A stretch of 64,000 bases of DNA from Saccharopolyspora rhizosphaerae. Its GTDB lineage: Bacteria > Actinomycetota > Actinomycetes > Mycobacteriales > Pseudonocardiaceae. The DNA lies in the NCBI RefSeq assembly GCF_003931915.1, contig NZ_RSAA01000001.1, positions 372,001 through 436,000 on the forward strand. Direction: 5' to 3'. Of the stretch, positions 17,460 to 25,685 are shown one piece after another. Every line of letters begins with the position of its first letter. Within the stretch, counting starts at the first letter, position 1. The notes below the pieces were generated by a model. The model saw nothing but the letters and a program-made list of their open reading frames with translations, was not told the origin of the DNA and did no database searches. Position numbers and translations under genes: made by a program.

Positions 17460-18662
17460 ATGTCCGAGGTTCCGCTGATCACGCTCGACCCGCTGGCCAC
17501 CGATCACCACGGCGAAGCCGCACGCATGCGGCGGGCGGGCACCGTCGTGCGCGTGCTGCTGCCGGGCGGGGTGCGCGCCTGGGCGGTCACCGAGCACGCG
17601 GCGCTGGCCGAGCTCGTCGCCGATCCGCGCGTCAGCAAGGACTGGCGGAACTGGACCGCCGTGCGCGAGGGCGAGATCGCCGACGACTGGCCGCTGATCG
17701 GCATGGTGAAGGTGACCAACATGGTCACCGCCGACGGCGTCGAGCACCAGCGGCTGCGCCGGCTGGTGACGCGCGCGTTCACCCGCGGTCGCGTGGAAGA
17801 CCTGCGCCCACGCGTGCAGCAGATCATCACCGAGCTGCTCGACGACCTGCCCCGGCACGCCGAGGACGGTGTCGTGGACCTGCGACCGCACTTCGCCTAC
17901 CCGGTGCCGATGAACGTGATCTGCGAACTCGTCGGCGTGCCAGTGGAATGGCGCCCCGAGCTGCGCGAGCTGGTCGACAGCACCTTCCGCACCAACACCA
18001 GCCCCGAGGAGGTGCTGGCCACCCAGAGCGCCCGGCACCGCCTGCTCAACCAGATCGTCGACCTGCGCCGCGACTCCCCGGTTGCCGACCTGACCAGCGC
18101 GTTGCTGGCGGCCGGTGAGGCCGGTGCGGAGGCGCTGACCCCGGAGGAGCTCGTCGACACGCTGTGGCTGTTGCTCACCGCCGGGCACGAGACGACGCTG
18201 TCCCTGGTCCTCAACACCACCCGCGCGCTGCTCACCCATCCTGACCAGCTGGAACTCGCGCGCACCGGCGCGTGGGCGGAGGCGGTCGAGGAGACCCTGC
18301 GCTGGGACGCGCCCATCGGCAACTTCCTGGCGCGCTACCCGCTGGAGGACATCACCATCGCCGGGGTGACGATCCCGCGCGGTGAGGCGATCATCGCGCC
18401 TTACAGCGGAGTCGGGCGCGACCAGGCGCACCACGGGCCCGACGCCGACCGGTTCGACCTCTCCCGCGCTCAGGAGCGCCACCTGGCCTTCGGTGGCGGG
18501 CCACACTTCTGCCTCGGTGCGCACCTGGCGCGGCTGGAGGCCGTCGAGGCCGTGTCGGCGCTGTTCGCCCGCTACCCGGGCCTCGCGCTGGCCGAGGACC
18601 GGTTGTCGCCGGTGCCGTCGTTGTTCAGCAACTCGGTGCAGCAGCTGCCGGTCCGCTTGTGA
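17460..18662 (+). CDS. Cytochrome P450
   Basis: A 400-aa soluble bacterial P450. It shows the I-helix oxygen-activation motif [12 protein letters not shown], the K-helix EETLRW with ExxR, and the heme loop [18 protein letters not shown] with the Cys ligand. The ATG at 17460 follows TGGAGG with good spacing. Overall layout resembles the CYP105/CYP107 range typical of actinomycete secondary metabolism and xenobiotic oxidation. No ferredoxin gene is adjacent. Family and substrate assignment would need alignment with named CYPs. Confidence 0.95.
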   Translation: MSEVPLITLDPLATDHHGEAARMRRAGTVVRVLLPGGVRAWAVTEHAALAELVADPRVSKDWRNWTAVREGEIADDWPLIGMVKVTNMVTADGVEHQRLRRLVTRAFTRGRVEDLRPRVQQIITELLDDLPRHAEDGVVDLRPHFAYPVPMNVICELVGVPVEWRPELRELVDSTFRTNTSPEEVLATQSARHRLLNQIVDLRRDSPVADLTSALLAAGEAGAEALTPEELVDTLWLLLTAGHETTLSLVLNTTRALLTHPDQLELARTGAWAEAVEETLRWDAPIGNFLARYPLEDITIAGVTIPRGEAIIAPYSGVGRDQAHHGPDADRFDLSRAQERHLAFGGGPHFCLGAHLARLEAVEAVSALFARYPGLALAEDRLSPVPSLFSNSVQQLPVRL

Positions 18663-18835
18663 CCGACCGTTCCCACCGCTCGGCGCGATCTCGCCCTCCC
18701 GACTGGTGAAACCGGGAACACCGCAGGCCAGATCGCTCCTCGCGCACAACTGTTCAATTCGCGTCCTCCTGTCCGCCACGGCGATCGACTTATGATCAGC
18801 GCGGTTCCGAAGAGCGGAGAGGGGCGGTCGCCTTG

Positions 18836-19621
18836 ATGAGCACTGTGGACGGAAGGCACCCTCGCAAGGGCCGGGCGGCCGCCGCCGGGGTCGCGGGGGC
18901 CGGGCTCCTGTTGCTGGCGCTGCCACCGGCGATCGCCGTGGCCGAACCCCCCACCGCCTTGCCCGCCAGCGCCGCCGAGGCGGATGCGAAGTGGCAGCCG
19001 GCCCTCGACTACGACGGCGACGGTTGCTACCCGACCCCCGCCATCGGTTCGGACGGCACCATCGCGCCGGGGCTCGACACCACCGGCGCGGTCAGCGGCA
19101 ACTGCCACGACCAGTCCGACCTGGACAACACCAACGCCTACTCGCGCGCCGAGTGCAACAGCGGCTGGTGCGCCTACGTCTACGACCTGTACTTCGAGAA
19201 GGACCAGGCCGTGGACGGCAGCGGTCTCGGCGGGCACCGCCACGACCTCGAGCACGTCATCGTGTGGGTGGAGAACGACGAGGCCAAGTACGTCTCGACC
19301 TCGGCTCACGGCGACTACTCCACCCACCCGGCCGAGGTGGTCCAGTGGGAGGGCACCCACGCGAAGGTCGTCTACCACAAGGACGGCGTCAGCACCCACT
19401 GCTTCCGCTTGGCCGGGGCTGGTGAGGAGCCGGAGAACCACTACGGCACCTGGCAGTACCCGGCACTGGTGAGCTGGGACGACTGGCCCGACACCGGACT
19501 GCGCGACACGCTCACCTCCGCTGACTTCGGCAGCGCGAGCATGGCCATCAAGGACGACGCCTTCGCGAGCAACCTCGAGAAGGCCAAGCCGGAAGGCATC
19601 CCCTTCGACCCCCACGGTTGA
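18836..19621 (+). CDS. NPP1/NLP family secreted protein
   Basis: A 261-aa exported protein of the necrosis-and-ethylene-inducing-peptide-like (NLP) family, known from plant pathogens where it permeabilises plant membranes. A signal peptide (AAGVAGAGLLLLALPPAIAVA) is present. The hallmark GHRHDWE motif appears as GHRHDLEHVIVWV, with Leu for Trp. Four Cys (DGCYP, GNCHDQ, AECNSG, GWCAYV) lie in the N-terminal half and TWQYPALVSWDDWP near the end fits the fold. The ATG at 18836 follows GGAGAGGGG. Cytolytic activity is uncertain, because many bacterial and type-3 NLPs have other roles. Its stop codon lies within the first copy of a duplicated repeat. Confidence 0.85.
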   Translation: MSTVDGRHPRKGRAAAAGVAGAGLLLLALPPAIAVAEPPTALPASAAEADAKWQPALDYDGDGCYPTPAIGSDGTIAPGLDTTGAVSGNCHDQSDLDNTNAYSRAECNSGWCAYVYDLYFEKDQAVDGSGLGGHRHDLEHVIVWVENDEAKYVSTSAHGDYSTHPAEVVQWEGTHAKVVYHKDGVSTHCFRLAGAGEEPENHYGTWQYPALVSWDDWPDTGLRDTLTSADFGSASMAIKDDAFASNLEKAKPEGIPFDPHG

Positions 19622-19855
19622 GGTCTCACCCGCGGAGCCGCTTCGCCGGCCGGGCCCAGTGGCAGGGCTTGAACGGGCCCCCGTGGACGCGGTGCGCCGC
19701 ACGGGCCCCGCGAGCGTGTGCGCACGACGTCCCAGCCGCCCTGCCACGGGGCCGTCGGAGAACCTGAACCGTGCCGGCTGAATCCCGCGTCGAACTTCGC
19801 GAGAACTTCGACGCCCGAAGTACCCCGTCGAACTTCTCGCGAAGTTCAACACCTC
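19617..19855. repeat. Tandem repeat unit A with palindromic element
   Basis: First of two adjacent ~240-bp units, beginning GGTTGAGGTCTC and including a GCAGGGCTTGA core. It ends in a palindromic element: arm 1 GAACTTCGCGAGAACTTCGA (19792-19811), spacer CGCCCGAAGTACCCCG, arm 2 TCGAACTTCTCGCGAAGTTC (19828-19847). Arm 2 is the reverse complement of arm 1 except for one base. The unit starts at the NLP stop codon and lies between convergent genes. Confidence 0.85.
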
Positions 19856-19856
19856 G

Positions 19857-20137
19857 GTTGAGGTCTCCACTGCGGAACCGCCTCGCTGGGCGGTGCCGGT
19901 AGCAGGGCTTGAGCGGCTCCATGGACACGGTGCGCCGCACGGACTCCACGCGCTGCTTCACGCAGCGTGTGCGCGCGGCGCCCCGGCCCACCCCGCCAAG
20001 CAGCTGCAGAATGGCCGGTGCCGGACTGAGTCCCGCGTTCGAACTTCGCGAGGACTACGACGCCCGAAGTGCCCCGTCGAACTCCTCGCGAAGTTCGGCC
20101 CCTCGGTACCCCGCCGAACTTCGCCCGAATTTCGACG
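19857..20137. repeat. Tandem repeat unit B with palindromic element
   Basis: Second, diverged copy of the unit. It again opens GGTTGAGGTCTC and carries GCAGGGCTTGAGCGGCTCC. The palindromic element has arm 1 at 20041-20060, the spacer CGCCCGAAGTGCCCCG, arm 2 at 20077-20098 and a third, shorter arm, CCGAACTTCGCCCGAATTTC, at 20113-20132. The same three-arm order appears at 54803-54893. The remaining bases to the lactonase stop at 20210 hold no gene. Confidence 0.85.
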
Positions 20138-20209
20138 GTCTCCGCGGCGCGTGGGAGGCCGGAGCGGCGGGGCCGCTGCGTTCCTGCGCAGTTGGGCTTC
20201 GAGGGTGGT

Positions 20210-21058
20210 TCATCCCGCGTAGGTGCGGACCGCCAGGCCTCTCACTCCTGGGTCGGTGGCGAAGACGGCGCCGGCTCCGGGGTGCTGGTCGAGGTCGGTG
20301 TCGGTCTGGGAGGTCGTGATGTAGAGGCGGTCGAGGTCCGCGCCGCCGAAGGTGCACGAGGTGACCTTCGGCGCGGGCACCTCGATGACCTCGGCGAGCG
20401 CCCCGTCGGCGGTGTAGTGGCGGACGGCGCCGCCACCCCACAGCGCGACCCACACCCCGCCTTCGGCGTCGACGGCGAGCCCGTCCGGGGACCCGTCGGC
20501 GGGATCGACCTGGGCGAAGGGCCTCCGGTTGACCAGCCTCCCCTCGTCGAACTCGAAGACGTCCACGCGCTGGGTGGGCGTGTCCGCGTAGTAGGCGCGG
20601 CTTCCGTCCTGCGTCCACATGAGACCGTTCGAGATGGTGACCTCGTGCAGCACGGTGTCGACCCGGCCCTGCGGGTCGAGGCGGTAGAGCGCACCGGCGC
20701 CCGGTGTTTCGGCGTAGGCCATGGAACCGCAGTAGAACGCCCCGTCCGGGCCGCAGCCGCCCTCGTTCATCCGGACGTCGTGCCCGCTCCACAGCTCTGG
20801 CAACGGGCGGACGTCCTGCAAGGCGTCGTCGGCGAAGGCGAAGCCGCGCTCCAGCGCCAGCACCGCTCCGCCGGATTCCCGCGGGCGCAGCGCGGCCGCG
20901 ACCGTTCCGACGTGGTCCCGCCGGACTTCGCCGGTGTCCTCCACCAGGGTGAGCACGTCACCGGCGAGCATGTCCACCCACCGCAACCCGGGCCACCGCG
21001 GGAACCACACCGGGCCTTCCCCGTGGGCGGCCAGCGGATCCGTGACCTGCTCCAACAT
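20210..21058 (-). CDS. SMP-30/gluconolactonase family protein
   Basis: A 282-aa six-bladed propeller lactonase. Metal-site residues of the family are visible: Glu in HGEGPVWF (about residue 14), Asn in TISNGLMW and Asp in GSPDGLAVDAEGGVWVA. RMNEGGCGPDGAFYCGSMA is the usual ligand-side loop. It likely hydrolyses a sugar lactone. The ATG at 21058 follows GGAGGTCC. The zinc dehydrogenase gene ends 21 bp upstream, so the two form an operon: oxidation of a sugar or polyol to a lactone, then ring opening. Confidence 0.9.
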   Translation of the reverse strand: MLEQVTDPLAAHGEGPVWFPRWPGLRWVDMLAGDVLTLVEDTGEVRRDHVGTVAAALRPRESGGAVLALERGFAFADDALQDVRPLPELWSGHDVRMNEGGCGPDGAFYCGSMAYAETPGAGALYRLDPQGRVDTVLHEVTISNGLMWTQDGSRAYYADTPTQRVDVFEFDEGRLVNRRPFAQVDPADGSPDGLAVDAEGGVWVALWGGGAVRHYTADGALAEVIEVPAPKVTSCTFGGADLDRLYITTSQTDTDLDQHPGAGAVFATDPGVRGLAVRTYAG

Positions 21059-21078
21059 CGATGGACCTCCGCGTCGCG

Positions 21079-22083
21079 TCATGGGTGCAGCAGCACCTTC
21101 CCGGTGGGCACGGCCGGATCGGCCAAGATCTCCAGCGCTCTCCCGGCATCCTCCAACGCGAACTCGTGCGTGACCAACGGGGCCGGGTCCAGCCGTCCGG
21201 TTGCGAAGGCGCGCACCGCGTGCGCCCACGCGCGCGAGGAGGCGCCGAACACGGTCTCCACGGTGACGGCGGCACCGACCAGTTCCGCCGGGGTGATCGG
21301 TTCGTGCTCCTCCGGGGCGAGGCCGGTGAGCACGGTGCGCCCGCCCCGGCTGGTGGAGCGCACGGCGAGCCTCCCGGTTCCCGAGGCGCCCGCGGCTTCC
21401 AGCACGACGTCGAAGCCGCCGCCGAGCTCGTCCGGGGTGCAGAACTCGCTGGCACCGCAGGTTGTCGCTGCTTCAGCGCGCTCGGCGCGCGGGTCGACCA
21501 CCACCAGCCGACCGGCACCGGACGCGGCGAGGAGCTGGGTGGCGAGCATGCCGAGGGTGCCGCCGCCGATGACCGCCACGCTCTCGCCGACCTGCACACC
21601 GGCTTTGAGCACCGCGGAAGCCATGCACGCCGCGGGTTCCAGCAGCGCGGCCGCGCGTAGGTCGGCCTCATCGGGCAGCGGGTGCAGCAGGCGCGCGGGG
21701 AGTCGCAGGTGATCGGCCCACGCGCCGGGCTGGGTGAACCCGGTTTCGTCGTAGACCGCCGAGCACAGGTTCGTGTCGCCCTCACGGCAGGAGGTGCAAC
21801 GGCCGCAGTTGCGGAACCCCTCCCCCACGACCTTCCGCCCGACCAGCGCCGGGTCGGCCCCAGCACCGACCTCCAGCACCGTCCCGGACCACTCGTGGCC
21901 GGGCACGACGGGGTAGCGGACGAACTCCGCGGGGCGCGTGCCGTGGTGGACCTCCAGGTCGGAACCGCAGATCCCCGCCCACGCCACCGCGACCAGCGCC
22001 TCCCCGTGCCCAGGAGGCTCGGGTTCGGCTGCGACCACGCGCAGCGCGTGCGGAGCGTCGACCTGGACCGCGCGCGGCACCAC
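21079..22083 (-). CDS. Zinc-dependent medium-chain alcohol/polyol dehydrogenase
   Basis: A 334-aa member of the sorbitol/threonine dehydrogenase branch. Catalytic zinc ligands are Cys in AGICGSDLE and His-Glu in VPGHEWSG. The structural zinc loop has all four Cys (NCGRCTSCREGDTNLC). The Rossmann motif is VIGGGTLGML with Asp in VVVDPRAE, which favours NAD. The start is GTG at 22083 with GGAGGGG upstream; the next codon is also GTG. It sits in an operon with the SMP-30 lactonase, suggesting sugar or sugar-acid oxidation. Confidence 0.9.
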   Translation of the reverse strand: MVPRAVQVDAPHALRVVAAEPEPPGHGEALVAVAWAGICGSDLEVHHGTRPAEFVRYPVVPGHEWSGTVLEVGAGADPALVGRKVVGEGFRNCGRCTSCREGDTNLCSAVYDETGFTQPGAWADHLRLPARLLHPLPDEADLRAAALLEPAACMASAVLKAGVQVGESVAVIGGGTLGMLATQLLAASGAGRLVVVDPRAERAEAATTCGASEFCTPDELGGGFDVVLEAAGASGTGRLAVRSTSRGGRTVLTGLAPEEHEPITPAELVGAAVTVETVFGASSRAWAHAVRAFATGRLDPAPLVTHEFALEDAGRALEILADPAVPTGKVLLHP

Positions 22084-22259
22084 TGCTCACACCCCTCCGA
22101 CGATCACCATCTCCCGAGCCGAGCCTCCCCCGCGGAACACCCGCTGTCCAGAGGACCGTTCACGCTCAACCAGGAGGTCGGCCGATGGGCATCCGACCCG
22201 ATCAACGCGCCCCCTCCGACTCGGGTCGTTGCCGTTGCTAACGGTCTAGTGTCCGGGCC

Positions 22260-23474
22260 ATGCTCGTTCCGCCGTCCACTCGCGTGCCGAACCGGTGGTT
22301 GATGCTGGCGGTCTCGATGTTCGCCCAGCTGGCCGCCACGGTCTTCACCAACGCCGCACCTGCGCTGATCCCCAACCTGCACTTCGAGCGCGGGTTGTCG
22401 TTGTCCCAGGCGGGCCTGGTCGCCGCGGCGCCGTTGGCGGGGACGATGTGCACGCTGATCATCTGGGGTGCGGTCGTCGACCGGATCGGCGAGCGGATCT
22501 CGCTGCTGGTCGGGCTGAGCATGCTGGCCCTCAGCGCGGCGGCAGCTGCGCTGGCCGGGTCGCTGGTGCTGCTGGCCGTGCTGCTGTTCTTGGGCGGGGC
22601 GGCCGGGGCCAGTTCGAACTCGGCCAGCGGCCGGGTGGTCTCGGGGTGGTTCCCCCCGCAACGCCGCGGCTTGGCGATGGGCATCCGGCAGACCGCGCAG
22701 CCGCTCGGGGTGGGGCTCACCGCGGTCCTGGTGCCGAACCTGGTCGAGGCGGAGGGCCTCGCGGTCACGATGCTGGCCGTGGCCGCCGTGTGCGCGGTGG
22801 CGGCGGTCCTGGTGGCGGGGTTGATCGTCGACCCGCCGCGGCCTCCGGTGCACGGATCGCCCACCACCGGGCGCGGCGACAACCCCTACCGCGGGGACCG
22901 GCGGCTGCTGCGCATCCACGGCGTCTCGATCGCCCTGACCGTGCCGCAGCAGACGGCGTGGACCTACATGCTGGTCTGGCTGATCAGCACGCAGCACTGG
23001 AGCACCGCGGCGGCCAGCGCGCTGGTCGGCACCACGCAGCTGATCAGCGCGCTGAGCCGGGTCGGCGCAGGCGTCTGGTCGGACCGGATCGGCGACCGGC
23101 TGCGCCCGATCCGCCACTTCGCCTTCGGCTCGGCCCTCGCGATGGGCGGACTGGCGGCCTTCTCCGGCACTCCCCTGGCTTTGTCGTTCATGATCGTCGC
23201 CTCGATCATCGCGGTGGCGCACAACGGCCTGGCCTTCACCGCGGTGGCCGAGATCGCGGGCCCGCACTGGAGCGGCCGGGCCATGGGGGCCCAGAACACC
23301 GGGCAGTCCCTGACCGCGACCGCCGTCCCGCCGATCATGGGAACGCTCATCGCAGCGGCGGGCTACCCGATCGCGTTCGCCGCGGCCGGCGCCTGCGCCC
23401 TGCTCGCGGTCCCACTGGTCCCCGTCAAGCGAGCGGAACCTCGCACGACCGCCAGAACTCCCCGAGCGCGCTGA
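22260..23474 (+). CDS. MFS transporter
   Basis: A 404-aa inner-membrane carrier with about twelve hydrophobic segments in two halves joined by a loop near residues 185-215 (DPPRPPVHGSPTTGRGDNPY). The MFS loop-2 signature appears as GAVVDRIGER, and the equivalent in the second half is GVWSDRIGDR. Layout resembles the organic acid/CynX-type uptake carriers rather than drug pumps, but direction and cargo are not evident. The ATG at 22260 lacks a ribosome site, and TAGTGT just upstream may be a -10 of a short-leader transcript. It is divergent from the dehydrogenase-lactonase operon, so it may import their substrate. Confidence 0.88.
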   Translation: MLVPPSTRVPNRWLMLAVSMFAQLAATVFTNAAPALIPNLHFERGLSLSQAGLVAAAPLAGTMCTLIIWGAVVDRIGERISLLVGLSMLALSAAAAALAGSLVLLAVLLFLGGAAGASSNSASGRVVSGWFPPQRRGLAMGIRQTAQPLGVGLTAVLVPNLVEAEGLAVTMLAVAAVCAVAAVLVAGLIVDPPRPPVHGSPTTGRGDNPYRGDRRLLRIHGVSIALTVPQQTAWTYMLVWLISTQHWSTAAASALVGTTQLISALSRVGAGVWSDRIGDRLRPIRHFAFGSALAMGGLAAFSGTPLALSFMIVASIIAVAHNGLAFTAVAEIAGPHWSGRAMGAQNTGQSLTATAVPPIMGTLIAAAGYPIAFAAAGACALLAVPLVPVKRAEPRTTARTPRAR

Positions 23475-23622
23475 TGCGGTCAGGCGCTCGGTCGTCTCGT
23501 CCGAGCAGAGTCCCACCGCAGCGCCCGAACCGCTCGGGACCGGCACCCTCCCCGGGACGAGGGAGTTGCGCGTGACCTGTCCGTCCCGGCCGAGGCGGAG
23601 CCTCCAGCCGTGGAGCAGCGGG

Positions 23623-24621
23623 TCAGCCTGCCTGGGCTCGTTCGATCAGCGGTACCACCTCGTCCAAGGCGTAGGACATGCCTCCGGCGGTCCCGGCCGA
23701 GAAGGCTTGGGCGACCTGCTCGTCGTGCAGCACCACGGCTCGCCCTTCGCGGACCGAGGGCACCGCCTGGACCGGCGGGTCGCGGTCGATCTCGGTGGCG
23801 GACAGCCCGATCGGGAACAGCACGGTCAGGTCGGCGTTGAACAGGTCCACGCGTTCCGGGGAAACGCTGATGAAGAAGTTGTCGCCGGCCTGCGCCTGCA
23901 ACGCCGGAGACTGGCGGAAGCCCAGCCGCTCCACGAACTCCAGACGCGATCCGCCGTTGACGTAGGCGCCGTAGGAGCCGACCATCTTCGCGCCGACGGC
24001 CGCGGTCTTGCCCGCGAACTGCGGGTGCGCCGCAGCGGCCTGCTGGAACTTCGCCTCCAGGGCGGCCTTCTGCTGGGCCGCCTCGGCGGACTTGCCGAGG
24101 GCCTTGCCGACCATGTCGAGCTGCCGGTCCCAGGTGGTCAGGTACGACTCACCCCCGGGCGGGATGCTCACCACCGGCACGCCCAGCCGGGAGAGCAGGT
24201 CGTAGCGCTGCGGATCGCCGCTGGCGCGGGTGTCGAGGATGAGGTCGGGCTCGAGGGCCGCGACTGCCTCGACGTCGACCTCCATCGTGCCGAGCATCGT
24301 CGGCGGCGTGGTGTAGCGCTTGTCGGCGGGGACCCACGGCGGGACGCCGTCGCCGCCGACCGGCAGCCAATCGGCGGCACCCACCGGCTGCACGCCGAGG
24401 CTCAGCGCGGTCTCGGCATCGCCCCACCCGAGGGCGACCACGCGCTGGGGCCGCTCGGGAACCGTGACCTCGCCGAACGCGGTCGTGATCGTCACGGGGA
24501 ACTGCCCGTCGGCCGAAGGTCCGGCTGATTGGTCCGACCCGGGACCGGGCGCACCGCACCCGGCCAGGACGATCCCCAACACGACCACGATCATCATCCG
24601 CAGAGCGCGTGTCCGGCGCAT
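23623..24621 (-). CDS. Siderophore ABC transporter substrate-binding lipoprotein
   Basis: A 332-aa FecB/FepB-like binding protein. The lipoprotein signal is complete (MIVVVLGIVLAGCG, lipobox LAGC). The mature part has the two-lobe class III layout: VPERPQRVVALGWGDAE start, LEPDLILDTRASG, a long helix around residues 180-200 and a C-terminal lobe. It probably captures ferric siderophores at the cell surface. No permease or ATPase lies beside it, so it must work with a transporter encoded elsewhere. An IdeR/DmdR-like box 17 bp upstream predicts expression under iron shortage. Confidence 0.92.
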   Translation of the reverse strand: MRRTRALRMMIVVVLGIVLAGCGAPGPGSDQSAGPSADGQFPVTITTAFGEVTVPERPQRVVALGWGDAETALSLGVQPVGAADWLPVGGDGVPPWVPADKRYTTPPTMLGTMEVDVEAVAALEPDLILDTRASGDPQRYDLLSRLGVPVVSIPPGGESYLTTWDRQLDMVGKALGKSAEAAQQKAALEAKFQQAAAAHPQFAGKTAAVGAKMVGSYGAYVNGGSRLEFVERLGFRQSPALQAQAGDNFFISVSPERVDLFNADLTVLFPIGLSATEIDRDPPVQAVPSVREGRAVVLHDEQVAQAFSAGTAGGMSYALDEVVPLIERAQAG

Positions 24622-24637
24622 TTCCCCACCTCACAGC

Positions 24638-24659
24638 TAGTTAAGCGTGCCTAACCTAA
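24638..24659 (-). promoter_or_regulatory. Iron box (IdeR/DmdR-type)
   Basis: Read on the minus strand the site begins TTAGGTTAGGC and continues ACGCTTAACTA. It matches about 15 of the 19 positions of the known IdeR/DmdR consensus, with the left half perfect and the right half weaker. It is directly upstream of the siderophore-binding lipoprotein gene. Confidence 0.75.
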
Positions 24660-24827
24660 CCGGCGCTCCGCGGGGGAGTCCAGACCGGGAAGCACCCGGC
24701 GCCACCGACGTTCGTCACATTCGTCCTGTCCGGACGGCCGCGCTCCGGAAACCTCGCCGAGCAACTTCCGGTCGGTTCGCGCGTTGACCTTCACGAGGGT
24801 CCGGTCGGGCTTGCGGAGGGACGCGAT

Positions 24828-25598
24828 ATGGACAGGCTCAACGGCAAGCGCGTGCTCGTCACAGGCGGAGCGTCGGGGATCGGTCAGGCCAGCGTGCTGC
24901 GCCTGCTCCAGGAGGGCGCTCGGGTGCTCGCCACCGACGTCGACGAAACAGGGCTGAAGGAGACCGCCCGACTGGCGGGCGAGGCCGGCACCTGCGACCG
25001 ACTGGGCACGCTGCCGCTGGACATCGCCGACGAGGACGCGGTCGACGCCACCGTCCCGGCCGCCGCAGAGCAGTTGGGCGGGCTGGACGTGCTGGTCAAC
25101 GCGGCGGGCGTGCTGCACGCGGCGCGCACCCACGAGTGCTCGCTGGAGCTGTGGAACACGATCCTGACCGTCAACCTCACCGGCACGTTCCTGGTCACCC
25201 GCGCAGCGCTGCCGGCACTGCTGGCGACCCGCGCCGGTGTCGTGATCAACTTCAGCTCGACATCGGCGAACTTCGCCCACCCCTACATGGCGGCCTACGC
25301 GGCCAGCAAGGGCGGCATCCAGTCCTTCACCCACGCCATCGCGCTCGAGTACGCCAAGCAGGGTCTGCGCGCGGTGTCTCTGGTGCCCGGCGGAATCCGC
25401 AGCGGGATCACCGAGACCACCGGCGACAAGCTCCCGGCCGACGCCGACTGGGACCTGTTCACCAAGCTCTCCCCCGCCTTGGGCAGCGGCTTCGCGCCAC
25501 CGGAGCACGTGGCAGGCGTCGTGGCGATGCTCGCCTCCGACGACGGGGCCTTCATCACCGGCACCGAGATCCGGGTCGACGGCGGCACCCACCAGTAG
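24828..25598 (+). CDS. Short-chain dehydrogenase/reductase
   Basis: A 256-aa classical SDR. It has the cofactor motif VTGGASGIGQA, Asp in ATDVDET (favours NAD), NAAG, the catalytic Ser in NFSSTSANF and YAASKGG. The end, GAFITGTEIRVDGG, is complete. The ATG at 24828 follows GCGGAGGG. Substrate is unknown; general similarity is to 2,5-dichloro-diol/3-oxoacyl-type reductases. It is followed by the amidohydrolase after 87 bp on the same strand. Confidence 0.9.
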   Translation: MDRLNGKRVLVTGGASGIGQASVLRLLQEGARVLATDVDETGLKETARLAGEAGTCDRLGTLPLDIADEDAVDATVPAAAEQLGGLDVLVNAAGVLHAARTHECSLELWNTILTVNLTGTFLVTRAALPALLATRAGVVINFSSTSANFAHPYMAAYAASKGGIQSFTHAIALEYAKQGLRAVSLVPGGIRSGITETTGDKLPADADWDLFTKLSPALGSGFAPPEHVAGVVAMLASDDGAFITGTEIRVDGGTHQ

Positions 25599-25685
25599 AC
25601 CCTCCACAGTGGAATCCTGTGCGTGCTCTTGACCGTGGTGGTTCCCTGGTCGCAGCGATGTTGCGCGACTGGGGGGGTGGTGATC

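Noticed and set aside
17460..19621. Biosynthetic gene cluster around the P450
   Set aside because: Neighbours are a NUDIX hydrolase and a secreted NLP; no core synthase, tailoring set or regulator is present.
19792..20137. A CRISPR array, suggested by repeated GAACTTCGCGAG strings
   Set aside because: Repeats alternate in orientation, spacing is irregular, only three to five arms exist and no cas gene is near; they form palindromes rather than direct repeats.
19617..20137. An insertion sequence or MITE with terminal repeats
   Set aside because: The units are in tandem, have no terminal inverted repeats or target duplications that I could find, and no transposase is in the window. A small mobile element cannot be fully excluded.
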